From the NCBI RefSeq assembly GCF_020783335.1, contig NZ_CP086068.1, positions 1,798,001 through 1,862,000 on the forward strand: a stretch of 64,000 nt of DNA, in the 5' to 3' direction. The stretch comes from Mucilaginibacter daejeonensis. Lineage in GTDB: Bacteria > Bacteroidota > Bacteroidia > Sphingobacteriales > Sphingobacteriaceae. Positions within the stretch are counted from its first letter, which is position 1; the number at the start of each line of letters is the position of its first letter. The notes beneath the pieces were generated by a model. The model had not been told where the DNA came from and did not search any database. It worked only from the letters and a program-made list of their open reading frames with translations. Below are positions 18,816-27,126 of this stretch, piece after piece. The position numbers and the translations under genes are program-made.

Positions 18816-19364
18816 ATGAAAAATTTCCCAATCCCAACCAAAGAACAAGTTTCTCCAGCAAACCAAACCATTTTTGATAACCTGAATGGTATGGTAGGTT
18901 TCGTACCTAACCTGTATGCTATCTTCGCTCACTCTGATACCGCCTTAAGCGATTACCTGGCTTTGCAAAACAGAAAGTCATCTATTCGCGCTAAAGAACG
19001 TGAAGTAATTAACTTAGTGGTTAGCCAGGTAAATAACTGTTCTTACTGCTTAAGCGCACATACTCAATTTGCCAAAATGAATGGTTTTACTGATGAGCAA
19101 ATCCTTGACATCCGTCGTGCAAACATCAGCTTTGATCCTAAACTGGATGCTTTAGCTAAACTGGTAAAAAGCACTACTGAAAACCGCGGCCATGCAAGCG
19201 CAGAGGTGTTAGAAAACTTCTTTGCAGCAGGCTATACAGAATCTAACCTGATCGATGTAGTGATCATCATTGGCGATAAGATCATCACCAACTACCTGCA
19301 TGCTTTAACTGATATTCCGGTTGACTGGCCTTTAGCTCCTGAACTGGAAGCAGCTGCCGTTTAA
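18816..19364 (+). CDS. AhpD/carboxymuconolactone decarboxylase-like peroxidase
   Basis: 182 residues. The redox motif CSYCLSAH gives C75, C78 and H82, the active-site pattern of AhpD-like alkylhydroperoxidases and peroxidase-related enzymes of the carboxymuconolactone decarboxylase family. The length and helical content fit. It is first in an operon with an enoyl-CoA hydratase-like gene, a peroxiredoxin and an SDR, so a role in removal of organic peroxides is likely. No signal peptide is seen. Confidence 0.82.
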   Translation: MKNFPIPTKEQVSPANQTIFDNLNGMVGFVPNLYAIFAHSDTALSDYLALQNRKSSIRAKEREVINLVVSQVNNCSYCLSAHTQFAKMNGFTDEQILDIRRANISFDPKLDALAKLVKSTTENRGHASAEVLENFFAAGYTESNLIDVVIIIGDKIITNYLHALTDIPVDWPLAPELEAAAV

Positions 19365-19449
19365 TGATAATTCCCGGGAGGTGTACTTCACCTCCCTTTA
19401 TTTCACTGCTTTAATTTTCCTGTTAACCTCTCCTAAAACAAACTACATC

Positions 19450-20250
19450 ATGGAAACTAATAACACCCCAGCATATTTTACCCGTTTTGAGCACCTGAAT
19501 ATGAGCCGCAGCGCAAACGGTGTCCTAACTGTTCACTTTACTACTAACAACGGTCCGATCGTATTTACCGGTACTGACCACCGCGAATTTGTAGAGGCCT
19601 TCAGTCAGATCGCTCAGGACCGCGACAACAAAGTGGTCATTCTGACTGGTACCGGTAACGAATTCTTTGCCCAGATTGACGGACCCAGCTTAGGCGATAT
19701 CACCAATCCACGCGACTGGGATAAAACCTGGTGGGAAGGTCAGCAATCGCTGCAAAACCTGACCAGCATTGGCGTACCGGTTATATCCGCCATCAACGGC
19801 CCTGCTATTGTACACTCAGAATTTGCCTTAACTGCCGATATTATCCTCGCCAGCGAAAAAGCTTATTTTCAGGATTACCCTCACCTAACTTTCGGCATAG
19901 TTCCCGGAGATGGCATGCAAACCGTTTGGGCAAGGGCATTAGGAGAATACCGTAACAAATACTTCCATTATACCCAACAAAAAATTACCGCTGCTGAAGC
20001 TAAAACATTAGGCGTTATTGCTGAAGTGCTGCCAGACAATGAAGCCCTGCTCAACCGCGCTAATGAACTGGCAGAACAGTTATTGAACATCCCGGAACTG
20101 ACCCGCCGCCATATGCGCGCCATGTTTATCGCACCATTACGTAAAGCCTTATTGGAGCAGGTAGGTTATGGCTTAGCCGTAGAAGGCATCACCGCTACCG
20201 ACCTTAGAATTGCTGCCGAAGAAAAAGCCAAACAACAAAATAACGCTTAA
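19450..20250 (+). CDS. Enoyl-CoA hydratase/isomerase-like protein
   Basis: 266 residues from the ATG at 19450; the open frame extends upstream to a GTG at 19381, but that segment looks like leader. Crotonase-fold features are visible: KVVILTGTGNEFFAQIDG, then VPVISAINGPAIVHSEFAL and ILASEKAYFQDYPH. The second oxyanion-hole region (HSEFAL) differs from the usual acidic pair of true hydratases, so the substrate is uncertain. It stands 85 nt after the peroxidase gene and 12 nt before the peroxiredoxin gene. Confidence 0.8.
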   Translation: METNNTPAYFTRFEHLNMSRSANGVLTVHFTTNNGPIVFTGTDHREFVEAFSQIAQDRDNKVVILTGTGNEFFAQIDGPSLGDITNPRDWDKTWWEGQQSLQNLTSIGVPVISAINGPAIVHSEFALTADIILASEKAYFQDYPHLTFGIVPGDGMQTVWARALGEYRNKYFHYTQQKITAAEAKTLGVIAEVLPDNEALLNRANELAEQLLNIPELTRRHMRAMFIAPLRKALLEQVGYGLAVEGITATDLRIAAEEKAKQQNNA

Positions 20251-20262
20251 ATACAAGAAATA

Positions 20263-20922
20263 ATGGATAAACAAACTATCAATACCCCAACCTTAGCCAC
20301 CGAACTGGCAGACTTTCAAACCTCTTGGAATGCTAAAGCGCCAGAAGGCTTGCAGGACAAATTCGAGAATGGAGTAGAAGAAATAAAAGCGTTGAACGAT
20401 ACGGCATTAAAGGTTGGTGATATTGCTCCCGACTTCGAACTGAACAATGCCTTAAACCATCCAGTTAAACTTGCTGACCTGTTAAAAAACGGCCCGGTAG
20501 TATTAAGCTGGTACCGTGGCGGCTGGTGCCCATATTGTAATATTCAACTGCGCTATCTGCAAAGTTATCTGCCTCAGTTTAAAGCCGCAGGCGCTATATT
20601 GGTTGCACTTTCGCCGGAATTGCCCGATAAATCACTAACTACAACGGAGAAGAACAACCTTGAGTTTGAAGTACTGACTGATTATAACAACGAGGTAGCG
20701 TGCCAGTTCCGTATTGTCTTTAAGCTGAACGAAGAATTGATCGACATCTACAATGACTTCCACAAGCTGGAAACCTACAATGGCGTAGCTACAAACGAAC
20801 TGCCTGTTCCGGCAACCTACGTAATTGGAACCGACGGGGTAATCAAATATGCCTTTGTTGACACCGATTACCGCAAGCGCGCCGAGCCCGCAGAAATTCT
20901 AGAAGTTCTTAAAAGCTTATAA
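20263..20922 (+). CDS. Peroxiredoxin-like (AhpC/TSA) protein
   Basis: 219 residues. A long N-terminal helix region precedes the thioredoxin-fold domain, which begins at VGDIAPDFEL (about 51). The active-site segment is RGGWCPYCN, with C89 and C92, matching the PRX-like group with a CxxC pair. Residues of the second half (LPVPATYVIGTDGVIKYAFVD) fit the family. Cytoplasmic, no signal peptide. It is in the middle of the operon, 2 nt before the SDR gene. A similar but secreted protein is encoded at 27127. Confidence 0.85.
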   Translation: MDKQTINTPTLATELADFQTSWNAKAPEGLQDKFENGVEEIKALNDTALKVGDIAPDFELNNALNHPVKLADLLKNGPVVLSWYRGGWCPYCNIQLRYLQSYLPQFKAAGAILVALSPELPDKSLTTTEKNNLEFEVLTDYNNEVACQFRIVFKLNEELIDIYNDFHKLETYNGVATNELPVPATYVIGTDGVIKYAFVDTDYRKRAEPAEILEVLKSL

Positions 20923-20924
20923 CC

Positions 20925-21695
20925 ATGTGGAATTTAAATAAAAAAAAGATACTGATCACCGGTGGCACTAAAGGTATAGGCCGGGCGGCCGTCATCGAAA
21001 TTTTGAAACTGGGTGCCGAAGTGCTGTTTACTGCCCGTAACCAGGATGAGGTTGCATCCTTTGAACAGGAGCTTCAGGAGGCGGGATTCGCCGCGACCGG
21101 ACTGGTTAGTGATATTGCGGATACAGCGAATCGCCACGAGGTGATTACCTGGATCGAGAAGCATTGGGGTGCGCTGGATGTACTGGTTAATAATGTCGGC
21201 ATGAATATCCGTAAACCCACATTGGAATTTACAACCGAAGAGTACAAAAGGATATTAGATGTAAATCTCATAGCACCTTTTGAACTTTCACGCAGCCTCC
21301 ATCCTTTATTGGTTAAAGGCCAAAATCCTGTCATTATCAATGTAGCTTCCATTGCCGGTTTTCTGGATGTACAGACTGGTTCGCCCTACGCAATGTCTAA
21401 AGCAGCTTTGATACAACAAACAAAAAATCTGGCAACAGAGTGGGCAAAAGACGGCATCAGGGTAAACGCCCTTTCGCCCTGGTTTACGGAGACACCACTT
21501 ACCGAGGCGCTCCTTTTGAATGAAAGCAAAGTGCAGGACGTGCTTAGCCGGACACCTTTAAAGCGCGTGGCCCGTGCAGAGGAAATGGCAACCATAATCG
21601 CTTTCCTGGCTATGAATGCTTCCTCTTATATCACTGGTCAGAATATTATTGCCGATGGTGGCATGAGTGTTACAGCACTGCTTAGCCGCAGCTAA
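20925..21695 (+). CDS. SDR family oxidoreductase (tropinone-reductase-like)
   Basis: 256 residues. The nucleotide-binding motif TGGTKGIG is at about 12-19, NNVG follows at about 90, and the catalytic S and YxxxK are in the SIAGF and YAMSK segments. It shows close likeness to the SDR at 28791 on the other strand (shared MWNL-like start, LFTARN, NIRK), so the two are probably paralogues. It ends the operon, which begins at 18816. The substrate is unknown. Confidence 0.87.
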   Translation: MWNLNKKKILITGGTKGIGRAAVIEILKLGAEVLFTARNQDEVASFEQELQEAGFAATGLVSDIADTANRHEVITWIEKHWGALDVLVNNVGMNIRKPTLEFTTEEYKRILDVNLIAPFELSRSLHPLLVKGQNPVIINVASIAGFLDVQTGSPYAMSKAALIQQTKNLATEWAKDGIRVNALSPWFTETPLTEALLLNESKVQDVLSRTPLKRVARAEEMATIIAFLAMNASSYITGQNIIADGGMSVTALLSRS

Positions 21696-21804
21696 AATGC
21701 AACACATCACAAATCTTCAGTAATTTTTGCCTCAAAGTTTCCTTTGAATACATTAAGGGAAGTACGGCAAACATTTTTAAGTCAATTTAAATTACCTCAT
21801 TATT

Positions 21805-22497
21805 ATGGAAAATAAACAAACTGTATTAGTTGTTGGTGCTTCCCGCGGGTTGGGATTAGCCCTGGTAGAAGAATATTGCAAACGCGGATTCGACGTTATC
21901 GCGACAGTTAGACAGCAAACCGATGCATTGCAGGGTTTACAAAAACAGTATCCCGAAACCCTGGAAATACATGAACAGGTGGATGTTGTAAACCTGGATA
22001 GCGTTCGTATTTTACATAACAAGCTCAAGGGACGCAAGTTAGATGTGCTGTTTGTAAATGCAGGCATCAGTCGTGCAAATGAGTTAACTCCATTGCAGGT
22101 TGAAGAACAGGATTATATCGATATGATGCTGACGAACGCCCTTAGCCCGATGCGCGTGGTTGAACTATTTCATGAAGATTTAGTACCTAACGGAGTCATT
22201 GCACTCATGTCATCCGAATTGGGCAGTATTACCAATGCCAGCGCTTTCTGGGAGTTGTACAGTTCAAGCAAAGCAGCACTAAATATGCTGGCTAAATCAT
22301 TTGCCGCCCGCCATTCTAATGATTCCAGGGCGATGCTGCTGATTGCCCCCGGATGGGTAAGAACAGACATGGGTACTCAGGATGCGATATTAGATGTATC
22401 TGAAAGTATTCCATTGGTGGTAGACGTGGTTACTCAAAACGCAGGAAAGCCCGGGCTGCGCTACGTAGATCGTTTTGGAAAAATCATACCTTGGTAA
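21805..22497 (+). CDS. SDR family oxidoreductase (C-factor-like)
   Basis: 230 residues. A GASRGLG nucleotide-binding loop lies near the N-terminus, followed by NAGISR and a catalytic YSSSK. The sequence ends in the DRFGKIIPW type seen in C-factor-like SDRs. It is 109 nt beyond the previous operon, so it probably has its own promoter. The hairpin at 22505-22544 ends the unit. Confidence 0.82.
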   Translation: MENKQTVLVVGASRGLGLALVEEYCKRGFDVIATVRQQTDALQGLQKQYPETLEIHEQVDVVNLDSVRILHNKLKGRKLDVLFVNAGISRANELTPLQVEEQDYIDMMLTNALSPMRVVELFHEDLVPNGVIALMSSELGSITNASAFWELYSSSKAALNMLAKSFAARHSNDSRAMLLIAPGWVRTDMGTQDAILDVSESIPLVVDVVTQNAGKPGLRYVDRFGKIIPW

Positions 22498-22504
22498 ATG
22501 CATA

Positions 22505-22544
22505 AAAGAGCCATACAGTTGCTTGTGTAGTTGTATGGCTCTTT
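22505..22544. terminator. Bidirectional terminator between convergent genes
   Basis: A perfect 13-bp stem (AAAGAGCCATACA with TGTATGGCTCTTT) encloses a 14-nt loop. It lies between two convergent genes and is flanked by A and T runs, so it can act for both strands. Confidence 0.88.
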
Positions 22545-22556
22545 AAATAATCGGTC

Positions 22557-23309
22557 TTATAAGTCTATGGCTGCTCCGGGTGGCAATAGTTTTAACCGGT
22601 TGGCAATACCTAGGGCTGTAAAGCTTTGTTGCAATGCCTCTCCTGATTCGGTATAGTGCGACCAGCCTTCAAAATGCACCGGTATAATGGTTGAATCAGG
22701 AAATATTGACGCAGTATCCAGGGCATCGTTCGTACTCATGGTTATACTGAATGGTCCACGGGGCTTTGCTGCTCCTGCAAATATGAATACATATTTAGGA
22801 TTAAATTTCTGAGCTACCTCTTCAACGCCTTCATAGAATACAGTATCGCCGGTGAGGTAAATTTGCATCTCCTTGGTCTCAACGATAAAACCTATCACGT
22901 CGCCGGTTATTTTTTCACTACCGGCCGGTCCGTGTCTTGCCGGGGTAGCGGTAATGGTTACTTCTTCGTTAAGCTTTATAGTTTCCCATGGATCCAATCC
23001 GATTGCATTGCCACCTAGTCTATCTGCGCCGACTTTCGTGGTGTACGTATGCTGAACGTCAGGTAGAAGTTTACGTCCGGCCTCATCCAGATTATCACCG
23101 TGTTGGTCATGGCTTAGCAGCACCAAGTCTATTTTTCCGATATCGGTAGTCGCCGGCCCTTCAGTTTTCCAATAGCCAAGGTTTTCACCAATCATAAAAG
23201 ACTTGCCTTTAGGATCTAAAGTAGGGTCTGTCATTATTCGTAAACCACCGAAGTCTAAAATTACCGTAGGTCCACCGATGTAAGTAACACTATTCTTCTT
23301 GATCATCAT
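22557..23309 (-). CDS. MBL-fold metal-dependent hydrolase (UlaG-like)
   Basis: 250 residues from the ATG at 23309; the frame opens further to 23360, but homology begins at SVTYIGGPTVILDFGG. Metal ligands are visible: LLSHDQHGDNLD (a variant HxDxHxD, here H-D-Q-H-G-D), TATPARHGP, GDTVFYEG and PVHFEGW. This is the UlaG/L-ascorbate lactonase-like branch. It is the last gene of the minus-strand operon led by the DUF1223 gene. The first ligand site differs slightly from the classical order, which is known in this branch. Confidence 0.8.
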   Translation of the reverse strand: MMIKKNSVTYIGGPTVILDFGGLRIMTDPTLDPKGKSFMIGENLGYWKTEGPATTDIGKIDLVLLSHDQHGDNLDEAGRKLLPDVQHTYTTKVGADRLGGNAIGLDPWETIKLNEEVTITATPARHGPAGSEKITGDVIGFIVETKEMQIYLTGDTVFYEGVEEVAQKFNPKYVFIFAGAAKPRGPFSITMSTNDALDTASIFPDSTIIPVHFEGWSHYTESGEALQQSFTALGIANRLKLLPPGAAIDL

Positions 23310-23369
23310 TTTTAAATTTATTCTTTTTTGAGCATCCCTAAGGAGATACGAAATTTTCACAATCCTAAT

Positions 23370-24158
23370 CTATAGGCCAGAGTAGTAGTCATACCCTTGT
23401 TCTGCCCAATAATCGCGTGGGCGCCTATCGCTGAAGCTGATCTTGCCAATACGTTTGAGATTCTTGATCCCATATTTAACGGGAATGATTAACCGGAGGG
23501 GAGCGCCATTCTCAAGCGGCACCGGTTTGGCATTCATCTCGTAAGCCAATATGGTTTGCGGATGCAGCGCGCTTTCGCGGTCGAGCCCAATGTAATACTC
23601 GCCATTAGGTGTCTCCATGCCGACATAATCTTTTTGAGCCAGGCGCTGCAGGCCATAGTGATCGACAAGGTCCGCGAATTTGAGACCACCCCAATATTGT
23701 ATCTGGTCCCAGCCTTCCACACATTTGAAAGAATACACGATCTCGGTTTTAGGCAGCGCCTTAATTTCGTCTATACCTATTTTCAGTAAATCGCCACCAG
23801 GCTTAACTATTTCAAGTTTCCAGTCAGCCGGATTAAAGCCGGTATCATCAATTCCGATATCCCCATTTGTCCGCACCTCTTTAGCAGCCATTGACTTGGG
23901 ATAGATCTTTACGTGGTGGTCATTGCTGAAGAACCGGCGAAAGAAAAGCTCTGTTTTATTCAGCGCCTTCCTTAAAGGTTTACGGGCACCCGCTGTTATA
24001 CCCGACGTTTCTTCCGGCGAATGATAAAGCGCTTCCCAGCCCCCGGCAGCAGCGGCGCCCAAGCCTAAAAAGGTGGCAAAAGATATGAAATTCCTTCGTT
24101 TAATCTTTTTATTGATCAGTTCGTCAGGGGTTGTCGTTTTTTGATCTTTGATTTCCAT
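23370..24158 (-). CDS. Molybdopterin-dependent oxidoreductase, MsrP/YedY-like
   Basis: 262 residues. A twin-arginine signal peptide is clear (KRRNFISFATFLGLGAAA, about residues 20-37), so export is by Tat with the cofactor bound. The sulfite-oxidase fold is shown by YSFKCVEGWDQIQYWGG, in which C146 should ligate molybdenum, and by LRLIIPVKYGIKN near the C-terminus. Known MsrP reduces methionine sulfoxide in periplasmic proteins using a membrane cytochrome b. The next gene upstream encodes such a cytochrome, with a 5-nt gap. A sulfite-oxidase-like role is the alternative. Confidence 0.85.
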   Translation of the reverse strand: MEIKDQKTTTPDELINKKIKRRNFISFATFLGLGAAAAGGWEALYHSPEETSGITAGARKPLRKALNKTELFFRRFFSNDHHVKIYPKSMAAKEVRTNGDIGIDDTGFNPADWKLEIVKPGGDLLKIGIDEIKALPKTEIVYSFKCVEGWDQIQYWGGLKFADLVDHYGLQRLAQKDYVGMETPNGEYYIGLDRESALHPQTILAYEMNAKPVPLENGAPLRLIIPVKYGIKNLKRIGKISFSDRRPRDYWAEQGYDYYSGL

Positions 24159-24163
24159 AAGAT

Positions 24164-24871
24164 TTAGTTTAAAGAAACAGGCGGCGTTTCATTTAAAACA
24201 GTTATTTCTTCGGGATCGGGTTTTTCGACAATTTCAAAGCCTGAAACCACTGAGCGGAAATTATTCCATCCCGCCAGAACTACCTGTACCACATGAATAA
24301 CAAAGAAAAGCAGGTACCCGATGGTTAAGGCAAAGTGCAGGATACGGGCCAGATGATAGCCGCCGCACAGCCAGGTTGCCCAATAAAACTGAACCGGTTT
24401 GTAGATAGCCAGGCCGGTAAACACAGAACCAGCCCCCATAACAATGATGGCGGTATAAGCAATCCGCTGTGCGGCGTTGTACTTTTTTTGCGGAGGCGCC
24501 GTTTTCCGGATATGCAGATCGTGCAATACTACCAGCCAGGCCTCTTTAAACGAATGCCGGTTAGGTATCAGTTCGCGCCATTCTCCTGATATCAAGGTAT
24601 AAAGCACATAAAAAACACCATTGAGCGTAAAGAACCACATGAATAAGAAATGGAATGCCATGCCTTCTGATAACCGGTGCGGGATGCTTAGCCAATTATA
24701 AAACCAATCAGGAAAAAAGCGGACGAAGGTATGACCGAAAATGGTAATCTTATAAACATCATTGGCCCAGTAAATCAGCAGGCCACTCCAGATCATAATC
24801 GTTAAAATTGGAAAGTTCACCCAGTGGGTCCACCGCATCACCAGCGGATGTTTTTCTTTGATCAATTTCAT
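24164..24871 (-). CDS. Cytochrome b membrane partner of the molybdoenzyme (YedZ1-like)
   Basis: 235 residues with about four or five membrane spans. Candidate haem ligands include His in MRWTHWVNF near residue 16, IPHRLSEG, and HLARILHFALTIG and FFVIHVVQVVL near the C-terminus, the pattern of b-type cytochromes of the Ni/Fe-hydrogenase/formate dehydrogenase subunit family. It probably passes quinol electrons to the Moco enzyme encoded 5 nt downstream. It is 36 nt after the DUF1223 gene in the same operon. Confidence 0.82.
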   Translation of the reverse strand: MKLIKEKHPLVMRWTHWVNFPILTIMIWSGLLIYWANDVYKITIFGHTFVRFFPDWFYNWLSIPHRLSEGMAFHFLFMWFFTLNGVFYVLYTLISGEWRELIPNRHSFKEAWLVVLHDLHIRKTAPPQKKYNAAQRIAYTAIIVMGAGSVFTGLAIYKPVQFYWATWLCGGYHLARILHFALTIGYLLFFVIHVVQVVLAGWNNFRSVVSGFEIVEKPDPEEITVLNETPPVSLN

Positions 24872-24907
24872 AAATCAGTACATGAAGGCGTTACTTATTA
24901 ACAAGGT

Positions 24908-25723
24908 TTATTTTGAAGAAACAGCATTTGTAAACCTTATATCGTTCAACGGTACCTTAGCAGCGGCGCTGATCATACCATTAGTTGAATTTTGAATAAG
25001 GGCGATAATTTCTGCATACTGCCCGCCGAAGTCCGATGGAAGCTCAAGAACTGCGTTGCCGCTGCTTTTGCCATTTAGGGCTACGGTTTTAAGATTGCGC
25101 ACAATCTGTACATGAGCAAGTGTATGTCCGCTATTCTCTCCTCTTTTAACATTGGTAACGCCTGACTTCTGTACAACTGCTACTATCAAAACTTCATTAG
25201 CTTTAGGTGCATCTGCATGATATTGCACCTCGATATATTTATTTCCTGATTTAACTACTGATAAGTTAAGGTGGTAAGCAGACGAAGATTGCAGCCCGGC
25301 TTTAATGGCATTCCGTAAAGTACCTTCTTCGGAACCTACAAACTCCTTTTTGCCGTTTACGATAACCTGCGGCGTATAAACCTGATCAGTATTTAACCAT
25401 TTGCTGTATTGCTGCTGACGAACTGAATAAGCATGGTCGCTAAAAACATCTTTCCAGCCTAACCGGTTCCAGTAGTCAACATGGTAAGCCAGGATGTACA
25501 CGGGCTGATCATGACTTTCTTTCTCAATTCTGGCAACCAGTTGGTCTGCGGGCGGACAACTGGAACAGCCCTCTGAGGTAAACAATTCAATCACAGCAAA
25601 ACCCTTATCGCTTGCCGCATAAGATGACTTATCTTTAATAGGATTTGATTTTGTAAAAAGGGCGAGGCTGGACATCACGCCAACCAGCATAAATATTTTA
25701 AATGTTTTCATGTCGAAATTCAT
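24908..25723 (-). CDS. DUF1223 family secreted thioredoxin-like protein
   Basis: 271 residues. A signal peptide covers about residues 1-28. The mature part starts with FAVIELFTSEGCSSCPPAD, the CxxC signature of DUF1223, and contains LAYHVDYWNRLGWKDVFS, also typical. The function is not established; a thiol-redox role is likely. Two starts are possible, 25723 or 25711 (MKTFKIF). An AAGGAGG lies just before the first, whereas the ECF-type promoter at 25734-25760 would give a transcript starting very near it and so favours the second. First gene of a four-gene operon with the cytochrome, molybdoenzyme and MBL hydrolase. Confidence 0.85.
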   Translation of the reverse strand: MNFDMKTFKIFMLVGVMSSLALFTKSNPIKDKSSYAASDKGFAVIELFTSEGCSSCPPADQLVARIEKESHDQPVYILAYHVDYWNRLGWKDVFSDHAYSVRQQQYSKWLNTDQVYTPQVIVNGKKEFVGSEEGTLRNAIKAGLQSSSAYHLNLSVVKSGNKYIEVQYHADAPKANEVLIVAVVQKSGVTNVKRGENSGHTLAHVQIVRNLKTVALNGKSSGNAVLELPSDFGGQYAEIIALIQNSTNGMISAAAKVPLNDIRFTNAVSSK

Positions 25724-25733
25724 ATTTCCTCCT

Positions 25734-25760
25734 TGGTAGGAATAAGCAATAACTCCTTAC
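25734..25760 (-). promoter_or_regulatory. ECF-type promoter of the DUF1223 operon
   Basis: On the minus strand GTAAGGA is followed after 14 nt by CTACCA, the same architecture as the sigma-factor gene promoter. The -10 match is weaker than in the others, and it overlaps a Shine-Dalgarno-like AAGGAGG, so it is less certain. Confidence 0.6.
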
Positions 25761-25780
25761 AATAATTTTTACTTTTTTTT

Positions 25781-25807
25781 GTAAGGTTCATCTTTTGAAT
25801 CCGACTA
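25781..25807 (+). promoter_or_regulatory. ECF-type promoter of the sigma factor gene (autoregulation)
   Basis: GTAAGGT at 25781-25787, exactly 14 nt, then CGACTA at 25802-25807, 53 nt before the ATG of the sigma factor gene. An identical pair of boxes precedes the methionine-rich peptide gene, which supports autoregulation. Confidence 0.78.
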
Positions 25808-25860
25808 AGCAGTCGCCGGTAAATACGGACAATAATTGCTATCGTTTATATCGAATTATT

Positions 25861-26460
25861 ATGCAAATCGAGAAAAAGGATTTGGAGAATACAACAGCTA
25901 CTTCTATCAACCCTCACCTATGGGTAAGCCGACATGCGGACTACCTTTATTCTTATGCGCTAAGTCGTTTGAATGACGAAGATTTAGCCCGCGATCTTGT
26001 GCAGGAAACCTTCCTGGCAGCGTTAGAGAAGGCTGACCAGTTTAAGGGCAACAGCACAGAACGAACATGGCTTACCGCTATATTAAAATATAAGGTAATA
26101 GACATCTATCGCAAGAAATCATCTCAGATTGTATTGAAGCCAGATATTGCTCATGCAGAAAAAGAACAGGAAGATTTTTTTGACCCTGAAGACGGGCATT
26201 GGAATGTGTCTCACCGGCCTCAACTGCTTGGAATAGAAGAAAATGATCCTTTTACCAATAAGGAGTTAGCCGCTATACTTCACCTATGTATGAAAAAGCT
26301 TCCGGTGTTGTGGCTCTCTGTCTTTACCATGAAGCATATGGGTGATGAGGCTACGGAAAACATCTGCTCCACTTTAAAGGTATCGCCGTCTAATTTCTGG
26401 GTGATCATTCATAGAACAAAGCTGAATCTGAGGGCCTGCCTTCAAAAAAACTGGATTTAA
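25861..26460 (+). CDS. ECF RNA polymerase sigma factor
   Basis: 199 residues from the ATG at 25861. The frame can be read back to a TTG at 25795, but that codon lies inside the promoter, so the later ATG is chosen. Region 2 is clear (YLYSYALSRLNDEDLARDLVQETFLAAL, with TWLTAILKYKVIDIYRKKS). Region 4 is at about 130-199 (ILHLCMKKLPVLWLSVFTMK, and the helix-turn-helix TLKVSPSNFWVIIHRTKLNL). An anti-sigma gene follows after 12 nt. The factor probably drives the five units that share GTAAGG/CNACNA boxes. Confidence 0.9.
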   Translation: MQIEKKDLENTTATSINPHLWVSRHADYLYSYALSRLNDEDLARDLVQETFLAALEKADQFKGNSTERTWLTAILKYKVIDIYRKKSSQIVLKPDIAHAEKEQEDFFDPEDGHWNVSHRPQLLGIEENDPFTNKELAAILHLCMKKLPVLWLSVFTMKHMGDEATENICSTLKVSPSNFWVIIHRTKLNLRACLQKNWI

Positions 26461-26472
26461 GGAGGTATTGAT

Positions 26473-26745
26473 ATGGGAGAATTAAAGAAAATTGCCTACA
26501 ACTGTAAAAAGGCTACTCTGCTGATCGAAAAAAAGCAGATCGAGTCACTTACACTTCGCGAGAAACTGGAGCTGAAGATCCATCTGGCAGGTTGCTCTGT
26601 TTGCCGGATCTTTGAAAAGCAAAGCGTGATGATTAATCAGATGGTCAAAGATTTATTTAAAGAGTCAGCGCAACGCGATATCAAGCTGGCCGACGACTAT
26701 AAAAAAGAATTGCAGCAGAAGATTGAAGAGAAGCTGAGCAAATAA
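26473..26745 (+). CDS. Zinc-finger anti-sigma factor
   Basis: 90 residues. HLAGCSVC gives H37, C41 and C44, the HxxxCxxC zinc motif of cytoplasmic anti-sigma factors (ZAS). No membrane span follows, so it is a soluble sensor, fitting a thiol-redox switch in which oxidation of the cysteines frees the sigma factor. An AAGGAGG lies 7 nt before the ATG. It is directly downstream of the sigma factor gene. Confidence 0.85.
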   Translation: MGELKKIAYNCKKATLLIEKKQIESLTLREKLELKIHLAGCSVCRIFEKQSVMINQMVKDLFKESAQRDIKLADDYKKELQQKIEEKLSK

Positions 26746-26758
26746 ATTTTTATTTTTT

Positions 26759-26785
26759 GTAAGGTCCTGCGGTTATTAACGACTA
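26759..26785 (+). promoter_or_regulatory. ECF-type promoter of the methionine-rich peptide gene
   Basis: GTAAGGT at 26759-26765, 14 nt, then CGACTA at 26780-26785, identical in both boxes and spacing to the promoter of the sigma factor gene. It ends 40 nt before the ATG. Confidence 0.8.
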
Positions 26786-26825
26786 CCAGAGAAAACACAA
26801 TTTAATAACCAAAGACTTTAACAAA

Positions 26826-27065
26826 ATGAAAAGCTTAAAATCAATTTTATCAGTGGCCGCAGTAGTGGCTTGTTTAACTGTTACCGCTGAAGCTAAGACC
26901 CTTACGGCTGTTGCTGACACCTCTAAAATGTCTAAAATGGACCACAAGATGGACAAGAAATCGAAGATGTCCAAAATGGATCATAAAATGGACAAGAAGG
27001 CTAAAAAGATGGATAAAATGTCTGACGATAAAATGGACAAAAAGCCAGCCACAAGTAAAATGTAA
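26826..27065 (+). CDS. Secreted methionine-rich repeat peptide (MxKDx / MrpX-like)
   Basis: 79 residues. A signal peptide covers about residues 1-23 (AAVVACLTVTAEA). The mature part is almost only Met, Lys, Asp, Ser and His, with a 13-residue unit (KMSKMDHKMDKKS) present twice and ten methionines in about 50 residues. It matches the small secreted pentapeptide MxKDx proteins, and resembles the MrpX peptide that serves as a sacrificial methionine pool against hypochlorite and is repaired by the YedY1 reductase. It has an ECF-type promoter and its own terminator. Confidence 0.85.
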   Translation: MKSLKSILSVAAVVACLTVTAEAKTLTAVADTSKMSKMDHKMDKKSKMSKMDHKMDKKAKKMDKMSDDKMDKKPATSKM

Positions 27066-27069
27066 TATC

Positions 27070-27097
27070 ATGGCCCGGTGTTAAGCCGGGCCATTTT
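27070..27097 (+). terminator. Terminator after the methionine-rich peptide gene
   Basis: A perfect 9-bp stem, ATGGCCCGG and CCGGGCCAT with a 7-nt loop, is followed by a short T run. It begins 4 nt after the stop codon. Confidence 0.85.
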
Positions 27098-27126
27098 AGA
27101 TTTCCTAACTCCTGATTTTTATCATT

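Noticed and set aside
19381..19449. N-terminal extension of the enoyl-CoA hydratase-like gene from a GTG
   Set aside because: It reads through leader sequence after the previous stop and has no family likeness; the ATG at 19450 begins the plausible protein.
25795..25860. TTG start of the sigma factor gene
   Set aside because: It lies within the promoter boxes, so it cannot be in the transcript; the ATG at 25861 is used.
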